DNA of 9,470 bases, taken from Desulfobacterales bacterium. Its GTDB lineage: Bacteria; Desulfobacterota; Desulfobacteria; Desulfobacterales; UBA11574. Below, piece by piece: positions 1-5,403 of this stretch (positions are counted from its first letter, which is position 1; every line of letters starts with the position of its first letter). The position numbers and the translations under genes are program-made. The notes under the pieces are model-generated. The model searched no databases. It was not told where the DNA came from and saw nothing but the letters and a program-made list of their open reading frames with translations. Location: assembly GCA_030601485.1 (NCBI GenBank), contig JAUVTO010000060.1, positions 1-9,470 on the forward strand, given 5' to 3'.

Positions 1-204
1 TTCCAGACCTTCCGGAGTGATGCCGGAATTGTTCGACATATTCTGTGCCTTAAAGGGTGCAACGCTTATCCCTTTATTAACAAAAATGCGGCAAATCGCC
101 GTTGTAATAATACTTTTCCCCACATCGGAACCGGTTCCGAATACGGCAAGGCAAAGGGTCTTTTTTTTATTCTGAACCCGTGAAAAGCTATTTCTCGATT
201 CCAA
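1..204 (-). CDS. cobQ: Cobyric acid synthase CobQ/CbiP, N-terminal fragment
   Basis: Seen: 68 codons run off the left edge of the window. After about 15 weakly conserved residues comes LAVFGTGSDVGKSIITTAIC, the P-loop of the CobQ/dethiobiotin-synthetase-like ATPase domain, and then APFKAQNMSNNSG, a hallmark of CobQ. Known: the enzyme amidates adenosylcobyrinic acid a,c-diamide on four side chains, using glutamine and ATP, in cobalamin synthesis. The full protein is about 490-510 residues, so only the ATPase start is visible and the glutaminase-like C-terminal domain lies outside. Start choice: this frame has a TGA 45 bases upstream (247-249), and the only conventional start after it is TTG at 202-204, with AAAGGAG about 12 bases before it. 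This is an inference. The gene overlaps the end of the broken cobO by 17 bases, which suggests an original cobO-cobQ translational pair. Confidence 0.85.
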   Translation of the reverse strand, partial: MESRNSFSRVQNKKKTLCLAVFGTGSDVGKSIITTAICRIFVNKGISVAPFKAQNMSNNSGITPEGLE

Positions 205-314
205 CTCTGGCTTTGACTCCTTTGTGATAATAATGTTTGATCTCCTTCATCTCTGTGACCAGATGCGGCCGTGGTCTTTCCCTTTCCGGTGTAAACCTGT
301 ATATATCCTTTCAT
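188..314 (-). pseudogene. cobO: Corrinoid adenosyltransferase CobO, internally deleted remnant
   Basis: Seen: from ATG at 312-314, the frame reads MKGYIQVYTGKGKTTAA, the N-terminus and P-loop region of the CobO/BtuR type of ATP:cob(I)alamin adenosyltransferase. After about position 263 that frame becomes nonsense. One base over, the other frame reads LVTEMKEIKHYYHKGVKARV and then ends GIEK-TAG at 188-190, which is the family's C-terminus. Known: the full enzyme is about 170-200 residues, so some 130 central residues are missing and the two ends are joined out of frame. The P-loop also looks shortened: TGKGKTT where the family has TGxGKGKTT. Inference: an old deletion has killed the gene. An open frame continues to position 66, but it reads across cobQ in the wrong frame and is not a protein. 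Confidence 0.8.
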
Positions 315-417
315 AAAATATCTTCCGAATATTTTCCTCTAAATCCGCCTTTGCAAAATGGGAACTCTATGTGATTCCCCCTTGTATTGTAAATGATCTT
401 TTTAAAGCATAATAATA

Positions 418-446
418 TTGACATATAATATATTATATTTTATTAT
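418..446 (+). promoter_or_regulatory. Sigma-70 promoter of the toxin-antitoxin operon
   Basis: TTGACA at 418-423 is a perfect -35 box. After a 17-base spacer comes TATTAT at 441-446, a good -10 box. Transcription would start near 453, about 20 bases before the antitoxin ATG at 475. The surroundings are very AT-rich. No other promoter in the window is this close to consensus. Confidence 0.75.
423..438. promoter_or_regulatory. 16-bp perfect palindrome, candidate antitoxin operator
   Basis: ATATAATATATTATAT is its own reverse complement and fills the spacer between the -35 and -10 boxes. Ribbon-helix-helix antitoxins bind such inverted repeats as dimers and repress their own operon, with the toxin as co-repressor. 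Repression by blocking RNA polymerase is the inference from this position. Caveat: in DNA this AT-rich, a palindrome can arise by chance. Confidence 0.5.
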
Positions 447-474
447 TCATCTAAAAACACACTGGGAGAACACA

Positions 475-699
475 ATGGAGACCATACGTATCAACGTCAG
501 CCTGCCCAAGGAAGTCTTTGTTGATCTGTCTAAGGAAACAAAATCCAGAAAAAGGAGCCAATTTATCACTGAAGCTATCAAACGATTGGTTAAAGAAAAA
601 AGGGATCAAAGACTTGCTGCCGAATACCAGGAGGCAGCTGCCGAGATCCGGGCAATCAACAAAGAACTTGAAGGAGCCATAAATGATGGCCTCGATTAA
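475..699 (+). CDS. Ribbon-helix-helix antitoxin of a MazF-type system
   Basis: This 74-residue protein starts METIRINVSLPKEVFVDLSK. That is the beta strand (residues 3-9) and first helix of a ribbon-helix-helix (CopG/MetJ-like) DNA-binding domain, followed by RSQFITEAIKRLVKEK as helix two. The rest (about 40-74) is a charged helical tail, AAEYQEAAAEIRAINKELEG, of the kind that wraps and blocks the toxin. Start choice: ATG at 475 is preceded by GGGAGAA four bases upstream and follows the promoter at 418-446. An in-frame ATG at 418 lies on the -35 box itself and cannot be used. The stop overlaps the toxin start by 17 bases, which couples translation so that antitoxin is made first. Likely autoregulated through the palindrome in its promoter. 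The family is assigned by fold pattern and context. Confidence 0.88.
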   Translation: METIRINVSLPKEVFVDLSKETKSRKRSQFITEAIKRLVKEKRDQRLAAEYQEAAAEIRAINKELEGAINDGLD

Positions 700-1030
700 G
701 CGCGGACAGGTTTTTCTGGTAAATTTTGATCCAACCGTGGGAGCTGAAGCCCGGAAAACTCGCCCGGCGCTCGTGGTTTCTAACGATATAAATAATGCCT
801 ATTCTCCCATTATCTCTATCTCTCCAATTACCTCTAATGTTACTCGCGTTTATTCTTTTGAGGTGGAAATTCCATCCGGCTCCGCAGGTTTAAAAGCTCG
901 TTCAAAGATTATGGTGAATCAGACCCGGGCAGTGGATAAGATTCGTCTTGTCAAAACCATCGGCCATCTCCCGGAAGAAATTATGATTCAGGTAAATCAA
1001 GCCTTAATGCTCCATTATGACCTGGAATAA
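683..1030 (+). CDS. mazF: MazF/PemK family mRNA endonuclease toxin
   Basis: This 115-residue protein opens RGQVFLVNFDPTVGAEARKT and continues RPALVVSND, the signature of the MazF/PemK/EndoA family. The two residues expected to be catalytic are in place: Arg27 in KTRP and Thr50 in SPITS, matching Arg25 and Thr48 of Bacillus MazF. The strand ending in RSKIMVNQTRAVDKIRL is also typical, and the length is normal. Known: these toxins cut single-stranded RNA at short motifs and arrest growth until the antitoxin binds them; the cut motif cannot be predicted here. Start: ATG at 683 with AAGGAG six bases upstream. A second ATG at 686 is equally possible and would drop one residue. The gene begins inside the last codons of the antitoxin gene. 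No truncation or frameshift is visible, so the pair looks functional. Confidence 0.93.
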   Translation: MMASIKRGQVFLVNFDPTVGAEARKTRPALVVSNDINNAYSPIISISPITSNVTRVYSFEVEIPSGSAGLKARSKIMVNQTRAVDKIRLVKTIGHLPEEIMIQVNQALMLHYDLE

Positions 1031-1053
1031 AATTATTTTTCCCTGAAAAACTT

Positions 1054-1107
1054 GGTCCTTTGGGCCTCCGGCTCGGAGAGCCAGGTCAGAGTTCTCCGGC
1101 TCTGCCT
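1054..1107. repeat. Dispersed hairpin repeat, copy 1
   Basis: This segment reads GGTCCTTTGGGCC, then an inserted hairpin (TCCGGCTCGGA), then GGTCAGAGTTCTCCGGCTCT and GCCT. The closing part, CAGAG-N8-CTCTG, can fold. A shorter relative lies at 1757-1794. It sits 23 bases after the toxin stop and is probably an intergenic repeat of this genome rather than a terminator, since no T-run follows. Confidence 0.55.
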
Positions 1108-1123
1108 TGGAGTTTGGTGCCTT

Positions 1124-1250
1124 AAATCACAAATCCCAAGCACCAAATTACAAATAAATCTCAAATTACAAATTACAAACCGGTTCCCTCCGGGACGTAG
1201 GCAAAGCGATTGTTTTTTTTGTTTGGGATTTGTTATTTGGAATTTCAATA
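1124..1250. repeat. AT-rich inverted repeat built on AAATCCCAA / TTGGGATTT units
   Basis: The left half (1124-1180) is a string of CAAAT-type units: CACAAATCCCAAGCACCAAA, then repeated AAATTACAAAT. The right half (1217-1247) carries the complement: GTTTGGGATTTGTTATTTGG and AATTTC. A GC-richer middle (about 1181-1210) contains the small hairpin-like CCCTCCGGGA. No protein or promoter is supported here. The arrangement resembles a degenerate dispersed inverted-repeat element. Confidence 0.6.
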
Positions 1251-1275
1251 AGTCAATGAACTTTCAATAAAGCAA

Positions 1276-1290
1276 ATCCCCTCTGGGGAT
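1276..1290. other. Small perfect hairpin
   Basis: ATCCCC-TCT-GGGGAT is a 6-bp stem with a 3-base loop, lying between two repeat blocks. No T-run follows on either strand, so a terminator role is not supported. Confidence 0.35.
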
Positions 1291-1298
1291 AATCAAAA

Positions 1299-1333
1299 CC
1301 TGGTCCTCCCTCCGGGCCGGAGGCTGGGCCAGG
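1299..1333 (-). terminator. Strong GC-rich hairpin after the small minus-strand gene
   Basis: Outer arms CCTGG (1299-1303) and CCAGG (1329-1333) enclose a perfect inner stem, CCTCCGG-G-CCGGAGG (1309-1323). On the minus strand it comes six bases after the stop of the 1339-1680 gene and is followed by TTTTGATT, a short T-rich stretch. This could end transcription of that gene. Its sequence also resembles the GC-rich hairpins elsewhere in these intergenic regions, so it may just be another repeat. Confidence 0.4.
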
Positions 1334-1338
1334 ATTCT

Positions 1339-1680
1339 TTACTCTGCCCTCAATATTTCTACTTTCAAATATAAAGGGATTTCTCTATTCCCTTTAACCA
1401 GGGTATAATTTGAATTGAACCGTTCATCAGGAAATTCATCAATTATTTTATAAGCAATTTTATGCCCTTTGGTAAATGTACTCGGCTCTACGAATTCATA
1501 TCCCATATGTGACAGCCAAACTTCAGGGGCAAATTCCTTTCCCTTTTTCAAAAATGCCTTGAATGAAATCAAATCTCTTGAGGAATCTTTTCTTGGGCCC
1601 TTAATGACATATCCCTGGTCAAGCAATTCTTCCAGATAATCAAGGGTATTGATGGGTTCAACAGACGTGCGATCATTCAT
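1339..1680 (-). CDS. Small protein of unknown function (113 aa)
   Basis: I do not recognise this family. The protein is soluble-looking, with no signal peptide or membrane segment. The N-terminal part (MNDRTSVEPINTLDYLEELL) looks helical. The middle has KGKEFAPEVWLSHMGYEFVE, and the C-terminus is strand-like and basic (NYTLVKGNREIPLYLKVEIL). Support for being real: ATG at 1678-1680 has AAAGGTGG four bases upstream, the frame is open over its whole length, and no competing gene lies opposite. It stands alone, between repeat blocks, converging on the toxin-antitoxin operon. It could be a cargo or orphan gene of the repeat-rich segment. I assign no function. Confidence 0.65.
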   Translation of the reverse strand: MNDRTSVEPINTLDYLEELLDQGYVIKGPRKDSSRDLISFKAFLKKGKEFAPEVWLSHMGYEFVEPSTFTKGHKIAYKIIDEFPDERFNSNYTLVKGNREIPLYLKVEILRAE

Positions 1681-1756
1681 TGAGCCACCTTTAAACTCTA
1701 TAAATCAAACCTCGCCATTTTTTTGAGCAAAAACATTTAGTTAATCTTGAAAGCCT

Positions 1757-1794
1757 AGTCCTGTGGGCCAAGTCAGAGTTATCCGACTCTGCCT
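1757..1794. repeat. Dispersed hairpin repeat, copy 2
   Basis: AGTCCTGTGGGCCAAGTCAG and the following bases to GCCT match the copy at 1054-1107 without its middle hairpin. The core is a perfect stem, CAGAGT (1774-1779) and ACTCTG (1786-1791). The stem change between copies (T-A here, T-G wobble there) leaves pairing possible. Confidence 0.55.
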
Positions 1795-1807
1795 GAAGAA
1801 ACGCCGT

Positions 1808-1945
1808 AAAAGTTTGAAGTGAGCTAAAGTTTAAAGTGAGCTAAAGTTAAGGAATTTTGTCAATTATATAAAATCAGCGGAGCGGAGCGACTCCATAACT
1901 TTAGGCACTTTAGGTCACTTATCACTTTTAACTTGACCGGCTTGT
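1808..1945. repeat. Inverted-repeat element, copy A (uninterrupted)
   Basis: The left arm (1808-1852) is made of GTGAGCTAAAGT-like units ending CTAAAGTTAAGGA. The right arm (1892-1934) is their near complement, starting TCCATAACTTTAG, so CTAAAGTTAAGGA pairs with it with one mismatch. The loop holds TGTCAATTATATAAAATCAG and GCGGAGCGGAGCGACTCC. It ends in CCGGCTTGT (1937-1945). A second copy lies at 8275-8544 and shares arms, loop core and the same end. The element has no coding capacity and looks like a miniature mobile or structured RNA repeat. Confidence 0.75.
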
Positions 1946-1954
1946 AGGATAACA

Positions 1955-1969
1955 GACCCTTTTCGGGTC
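1955..1969 (-). terminator. Possible weak terminator downstream of gcvT-glyA
   Basis: GACCC-TTTTC-GGGTC is a perfect 5-bp stem with a 5-base loop, about 45 bases past the stop of the minus-strand fusion gene. No T-run follows on the minus strand, so it is a weak candidate at best. Confidence 0.25.
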
Positions 1970-2015
1970 AAACCAAAGCCTGGTTCTATGTACTATGATT
2001 CTTTACCTCGTTTCT

Positions 2016-4547
2016 TTACAGCAGTTCATGCAGTTTCTGCAGCACGTCATCATATTCGTCGCCACTGAAGCAAAACTGTAGTTCGCTGAACCGTTCCCGG
2101 AGCTCTTTGACCTTATCAGTGACATCGTTATTGTTCTTCACTGCGTCATGAATTAGCACAGCCAGGGCGCGGAAGTCATCTTCTTGCATTCCGAAACGAG
2201 TCATCTCAGATACACCCGTCCGCAGAGCCCCGGAGGCGGTAAACCCCTCTTCATCGGTATTCGCCTGAAAATTACAAATGATGTTGTTGGCTTCAAGCCG
2301 CTTGGCGATTTCAGGCCCGCGGCTGTAACCCACATCTATCAATACCTGGTGTGTTTCGGTGAAGTCGATACTCGGGTCACCAACCACATCGAGTCCACAG
2401 TCCATCAATCCCCTAGCAAATGCCTTGGCATTGGCGATAACTCTGGCCTGATATTCGTCTTTGAAATGGTTCATCTCATAAGCGGCGATGAGGAGCCCCA
2501 GCAAGGTGCCGGGATGGTGGCTGGACACCGATCCGGGGAAGACTCGTCGAAGCAGGGCCTCCCAAAGCTCATAACGCACTTCGTCCTCCCGAAACCGGCT
2601 GCCCACAACGCCACGTTGTGTTCCAAAATAGGTCTTATGTGTGGATCCGGTGACCAGATCAGCCCCTTCAGCAAAAGGTTCCTGAAAATGAGGACCGATG
2701 AGTCCCAGCACGTGGGCCATATCGTACATCACCACCGTGTCTATGTTTTGATCGTCCAGGAACCGGCGGATCTTGGCCACCGGCTCCTTGTGAATAACCA
2801 TGCTCTTGCCAAAAATGATCAATTCCGGCCGATATTCATCAATCAATTTCAACGTGGTCGGCACATCGACCTTGTGACGGTTATGGGGAAGCACAGGAAA
2901 ATTAACCACCGCCGGGCGTTCTGTACGCGGATCCCTGGCAACGTAGTCCCTGAGTGCGCCCATGGGCTGGGCGCTGAGATGTCCACCCTTGCCGATATGA
3001 TTGTTCATAACCCGGCGAATCCGTCTCGGCTCGATCTTGCGGTCGGCGCGATTGATGTAGTCAACCATGGCGCTGAAAACGGCGGTATTGGCCATTTGCC
3101 CGCTTACCGGCCGCGTTTCTATGTTCTCACACCCCATGAATTTTCGCATTTCCTCTTCCAGCATCTGCTCGACTTCGGCGATAAATTCAGTGCCCTGGTA
3201 ATAGAATATATCGGCGTCGTAGAATGCCTTCACCTTCTTATGCTCGGCATACCGGAAAGCAGGGTCCATCACCGACAACATTCGGGCCATGGGTGAGATC
3301 GTCATCTCCGAAGGGATGAGGTTGATGCACTCTTGTTGTCGCCATCGAGTGTTCATCACACTCTTTTCAAGCAGTCTGAGGACCTTGGCCGCTGCATCGC
3401 CTGCGGGCAGTCCCTCAGCATGCAGTTGTTGATCGAAGATAATTGGGCGGGAGTAAGGCGGGGCCTCGGAACGCAGGTGAAACGGCACCACAACGGCATC
3501 AACCAACTTACCGCGAATCTCAATTGCAACCCGATCGTCCTCGACTATGTCACTGTCCATGTATCCCAGACAGATGGAGCGCAACTGATGTTGGTCGGTC
3601 TGGGCGGAATCCAGCCCTTCTCCCTGAACCGCCCACATGGGGATCATTGTGCCGCTGGTAACATAGCCCACATGTTTGTCGCCCTTAAACACCTTTGCCC
3701 CTTCACGGGCCACGCCTCGACCCGTCACGGCAATCGGTTTGCTCACCCGGGGCAGATTTTGGATGATTGAATAATCGCGGGAAATGATTTTCTTAAATGC
3801 CTCCTGCTGCCTGACCAGCGCTTCACGGCCAAGGAAATTGCCTTTGAGCGGCGAAAAACTCACAGCGAATTTTGCCAAAGCACAGGCAAAGATAGGAATT
3901 TCCTTGCCTTCGGGGTCTTGGCCCAGCTCATGGCCATAAAGCGGCAGGAAGGCCTCCAGCCGGAGGGTATCCCTTGCGCCAAGGCCGATGGGCGTAGCTC
4001 CTTTTTCCACGATAAGGTCCCACAGCATCGAACCGTCCTTTGCATCTAAAAAGAGCTCAAAACAGACCGGTTCACCCGTATAGCCGGTGCGGGCCACCTG
4101 GACCGTGACACCGGAGATCGTCACAATGCTCACGGCGTTTCGCGTCGGCTCCGGGAGCAGACCGGTCTGGATAACTTCTTCCAATATCTCGCGCGACTTC
4201 GGCCCTTGCAGCGACAGCATGACAATCTCTCTGGTGCGGTCGGTCAGTTTTACATCATCGAAATTGTTCAAAAGCGCCTGGAAATGATTCCAGTCCTTTT
4301 CTCGGTTAGCGCCATTGGCCACCAGAAGATACTCGTCCTCCACAAAGCGATAGAGATACGCATCATCCACAGCCCCGCCGATGTTGTTGGGAATAAAGGT
4401 ATACTGAGCACCTATCTCTCTGATATCGAGTGCTTCAGCATTGTTGCTCAAGACGTGTTGCAGAAATTTCGATGCCCCGGAACCCCGGAAAATAAATCGG
4501 CCCATGTGGGAAACGTCAAAAAGTCCTGCATGCTTACGGGTGGCCAA
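2016..4547 (-). CDS. gcvT-glyA: Aminomethyltransferase (GcvT) fused to serine hydroxymethyltransferase (GlyA)
   Basis: The open frame gives 843 residues if read from TTG at 4545-4547. Residues 1-370 are T-protein: FDVSHMGR (10-17), folate-site Asp85 in NREKD, RTGYTGE (153-159), GLGARDTLRLEA (188-199), then the C-terminal barrel. Residues 371-843 are SHMT: IPSEM (411-415), RYAE (432-435), YYQG, PLP-site DMAH with Asp609 and His612, the PLP lysine Lys638 in STHKT, and Arg776 for the carboxylate. The Asp609-Lys638 spacing of 29 equals that in E. coli GlyA. T-protein releases ammonia and makes methylene-tetrahydrofolate from the H-protein arm; SHMT uses it to turn glycine into serine. The natural gene begins at ATG 4667 but has a TAA at 4551-4553, so the TTG start is only a fallback without a good ribosome site. 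The SHMT part is unusual: IPSEM for IASEN, STHKTYFGTQRG for THKTLRGPRGG, and extra residues. Confidence 0.88.
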   Translation of the reverse strand: MATRKHAGLFDVSHMGRFIFRGSGASKFLQHVLSNNAEALDIREIGAQYTFIPNNIGGAVDDAYLYRFVEDEYLLVANGANREKDWNHFQALLNNFDDVKLTDRTREIVMLSLQGPKSREILEEVIQTGLLPEPTRNAVSIVTISGVTVQVARTGYTGEPVCFELFLDAKDGSMLWDLIVEKGATPIGLGARDTLRLEAFLPLYGHELGQDPEGKEIPIFACALAKFAVSFSPLKGNFLGREALVRQQEAFKKIISRDYSIIQNLPRVSKPIAVTGRGVAREGAKVFKGDKHVGYVTSGTMIPMWAVQGEGLDSAQTDQHQLRSICLGYMDSDIVEDDRVAIEIRGKLVDAVVVPFHLRSEAPPYSRPIIFDQQLHAEGLPAGDAAAKVLRLLEKSVMNTRWRQQECINLIPSEMTISPMARMLSVMDPAFRYAEHKKVKAFYDADIFYYQGTEFIAEVEQMLEEEMRKFMGCENIETRPVSGQMANTAVFSAMVDYINRADRKIEPRRIRRVMNNHIGKGGHLSAQPMGALRDYVARDPRTERPAVVNFPVLPHNRHKVDVPTTLKLIDEYRPELIIFGKSMVIHKEPVAKIRRFLDDQNIDTVVMYDMAHVLGLIGPHFQEPFAEGADLVTGSTHKTYFGTQRGVVGSRFREDEVRYELWEALLRRVFPGSVSSHHPGTLLGLLIAAYEMNHFKDEYQARVIANAKAFARGLMDCGLDVVGDPSIDFTETHQVLIDVGYSRGPEIAKRLEANNIICNFQANTDEEGFTASGALRTGVSEMTRFGMQEDDFRALAVLIHDAVKNNNDVTDKVKELRERFSELQFCFSGDEYDDVLQKLHELL

Positions 4548-4667
4548 AGGTTACTTAACAAGGCCGGTGGAGTAAAACATGGGCATCTCCCCGCCAAAGA
4601 ATTCCACCATTTTAGCGCCCAAATCCACGTGCCGGTCGTAGAAAACGGTTTTTAGAAGCTCACTCAT
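4548..4667 (-). pseudogene. gcvT-glyA: True 5' end of gcvT-glyA, cut off by an in-frame TAA
   Basis: The frame of the fusion gene continues upstream past a single stop. From ATG at 4665-4667, with AAAGGAG seven bases before it, it reads MSELLKTVFYDRHVDLGAKM and on to EMPMFYSTGLVK, then TAA at 4551-4553, then P-LATRKHAGLFDVSHMG. This is the expected T-protein N-terminus (family pattern: FGGWEMPxQYPxGIVxEHLATR). The TAA stands where the family has Glu, so one base change from GAA would explain it. Nearby oddities: the Trp of FGGWEMP is missing, P is replaced by S, and H by P. With the stop read through, the protein would be 883 residues. These 40 residues contribute to the folate-binding face, so their loss should harm T-protein activity (inference). 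Confidence 0.85.
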
Positions 4668-4680
4668 CAATCATCTCCTT

Positions 4681-4998
4681 TCATTACAAAAAAAAAGAGC
4701 TCTGAAGTATAACGGTCTCGTAAAAAGTCAGATCAAAACTGCCGTACCAGGAGGTATCCTCACGAAGCCTTGTTTAATATCAGGGTTAAACCGTTTCGTC
4801 AACTAAAGGCATTTTATATTTTGAACGAAAGTAGCTCTCTTATATCAAATATCCAGTGAACCTTGGACCTGAACCTATGAACCTTGAGCCTCGATTTGGA
4901 TAAATTGCAATCTGGTATTTACATTTATTCGTATTATGTGATATCCATCTAAATTCCTTAGTCGGTTAAAAACATACTACATAAAAGGAGTAGAATTC
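4681..4998. other. Divergent control region between gcvT-glyA and gcvHP
   Basis: Both transcription units must start here. I see no glycine riboswitch: the paired conserved aptamer cores are absent. There is a short degenerate repeat of GAACCT-type units at about 4857-4890 (GAACCTTGGACCTGAACCTA and so on). The segment GTCTCGTAAAAAGTC at 4715-4729 looks like an intergenic repeat end. For the rightward operon, TTTACA at 4918-4923 and AT-rich sequence after it are possible promoter parts, but no well-spaced pair stands out. Confidence 0.45.
4707..4736 (-). promoter_or_regulatory. Candidate promoter for gcvT-glyA
   Basis: On the minus strand, TTGATC (4731-4736) and TTATAC (4707-4712) are separated by 18 bases, about 40 bases before the ribosome site and the ATG at 4667. 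The match is moderate. Confidence 0.3.
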
Positions 4999-5403
4999 AT
5001 GAAAGAAATCAGTGAAATATATTTACCGGATGACGTTCGCTATGCAGAAGATCATGAATGGGCCAGGCTTGAGGTAGATAAAGTTAGAATAGGCCTTGAT
5101 GACTATGCCCAGGATCAGCTCGGAGACATTGTTTTTGTGGAGCTACCTCAGGTGGGCGATACCTTTAAACAGGGAGAAGAATTTGCAACGGTGGAATCCG
5201 TCAAGGCGGTTTGCGAATGCTACCTGCCGGTTAGCGGAAAAATTATTGCGGTAAACACCGCCCTTGAAGAATCGCCTGAACTGGTAAATAACAGTCCCTA
5301 CGGCGATGGATGGTTTGTTGAGGTCAATCCCGGCGATCTATCTGAAATGGAAAATCTCATGACCCATGTGGCCTGCATGGAAAAACTGAAAGGAGCAGCG
5401 TAA
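4999..5403 (+). CDS. gcvH: Glycine cleavage system H protein
   Basis: The 134-residue lipoyl carrier moves the aminomethyl group from P-protein to T-protein and delivers the reduced lipoyl arm to L-protein. Seen: HEWARLE near the start (DHEWxR pattern), LGDIVFVELPQVGD (41-54), then the lipoylation site ESVKAV with Lys69, PVSGKIIAVN (77-86), and the C-terminal SPYGDGWFVEV. The length is normal for the family (about 125-135). Start: ATG at 4999 with AAAAGGAG eight bases upstream. It is first in the operon gcvH-gcvPA-gcvPB; its stop codon touches the ATG of gcvPA. The divergent gcvT-glyA supplies the matching T-protein. It needs lipoylation enzymes and an L-protein that are not in this window. 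Confidence 0.97.
   Translation: MKEISEIYLPDDVRYAEDHEWARLEVDKVRIGLDDYAQDQLGDIVFVELPQVGDTFKQGEEFATVESVKAVCECYLPVSGKIIAVNTALEESPELVNNSPYGDGWFVEVNPGDLSEMENLMTHVACMEKLKGAA

Noticed and set aside
66..314. An 82-residue protein read straight through from the cobO start
   Set aside because: After residue 17 it is out of frame with the cobO C-terminus and then runs through cobQ in the wrong frame; only the two cobO ends are meaningful.
418..474. A 19-residue N-terminal extension of the antitoxin
   Set aside because: Its ATG overlaps the -35 box and the segment is AT-rich with no ribosome site; the ATG at 475 has one and fits the family.
1808..1945. CRISPR array, because of the repeated GTGAGCTAAAG units
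   Set aside because: Units are about 10 bases, variable and without spacers, and their complement follows; this is an inverted repeat.
2184..3296. A 370-residue open frame on the plus strand
   Set aside because: It is antisense to the SHMT domain, has no recognisable motif or ribosome site, and is best explained by the codon bias of the real gene opposite.
4551..4553. Recoding of the stop as selenocysteine or pyrrolysine
   Set aside because: The codon is TAA, not TGA or TAG, and the family has Glu at this place.
4897..4908. Sigma-54 promoter (TTGGATAAATTGC)
   Set aside because: The GG and GC elements are 7 bases apart instead of the required 10.
4681..4998. Glycine riboswitch upstream of gcvH
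   Set aside because: The conserved aptamer core sequences are not visible in this region; a covariance-model search would settle it.
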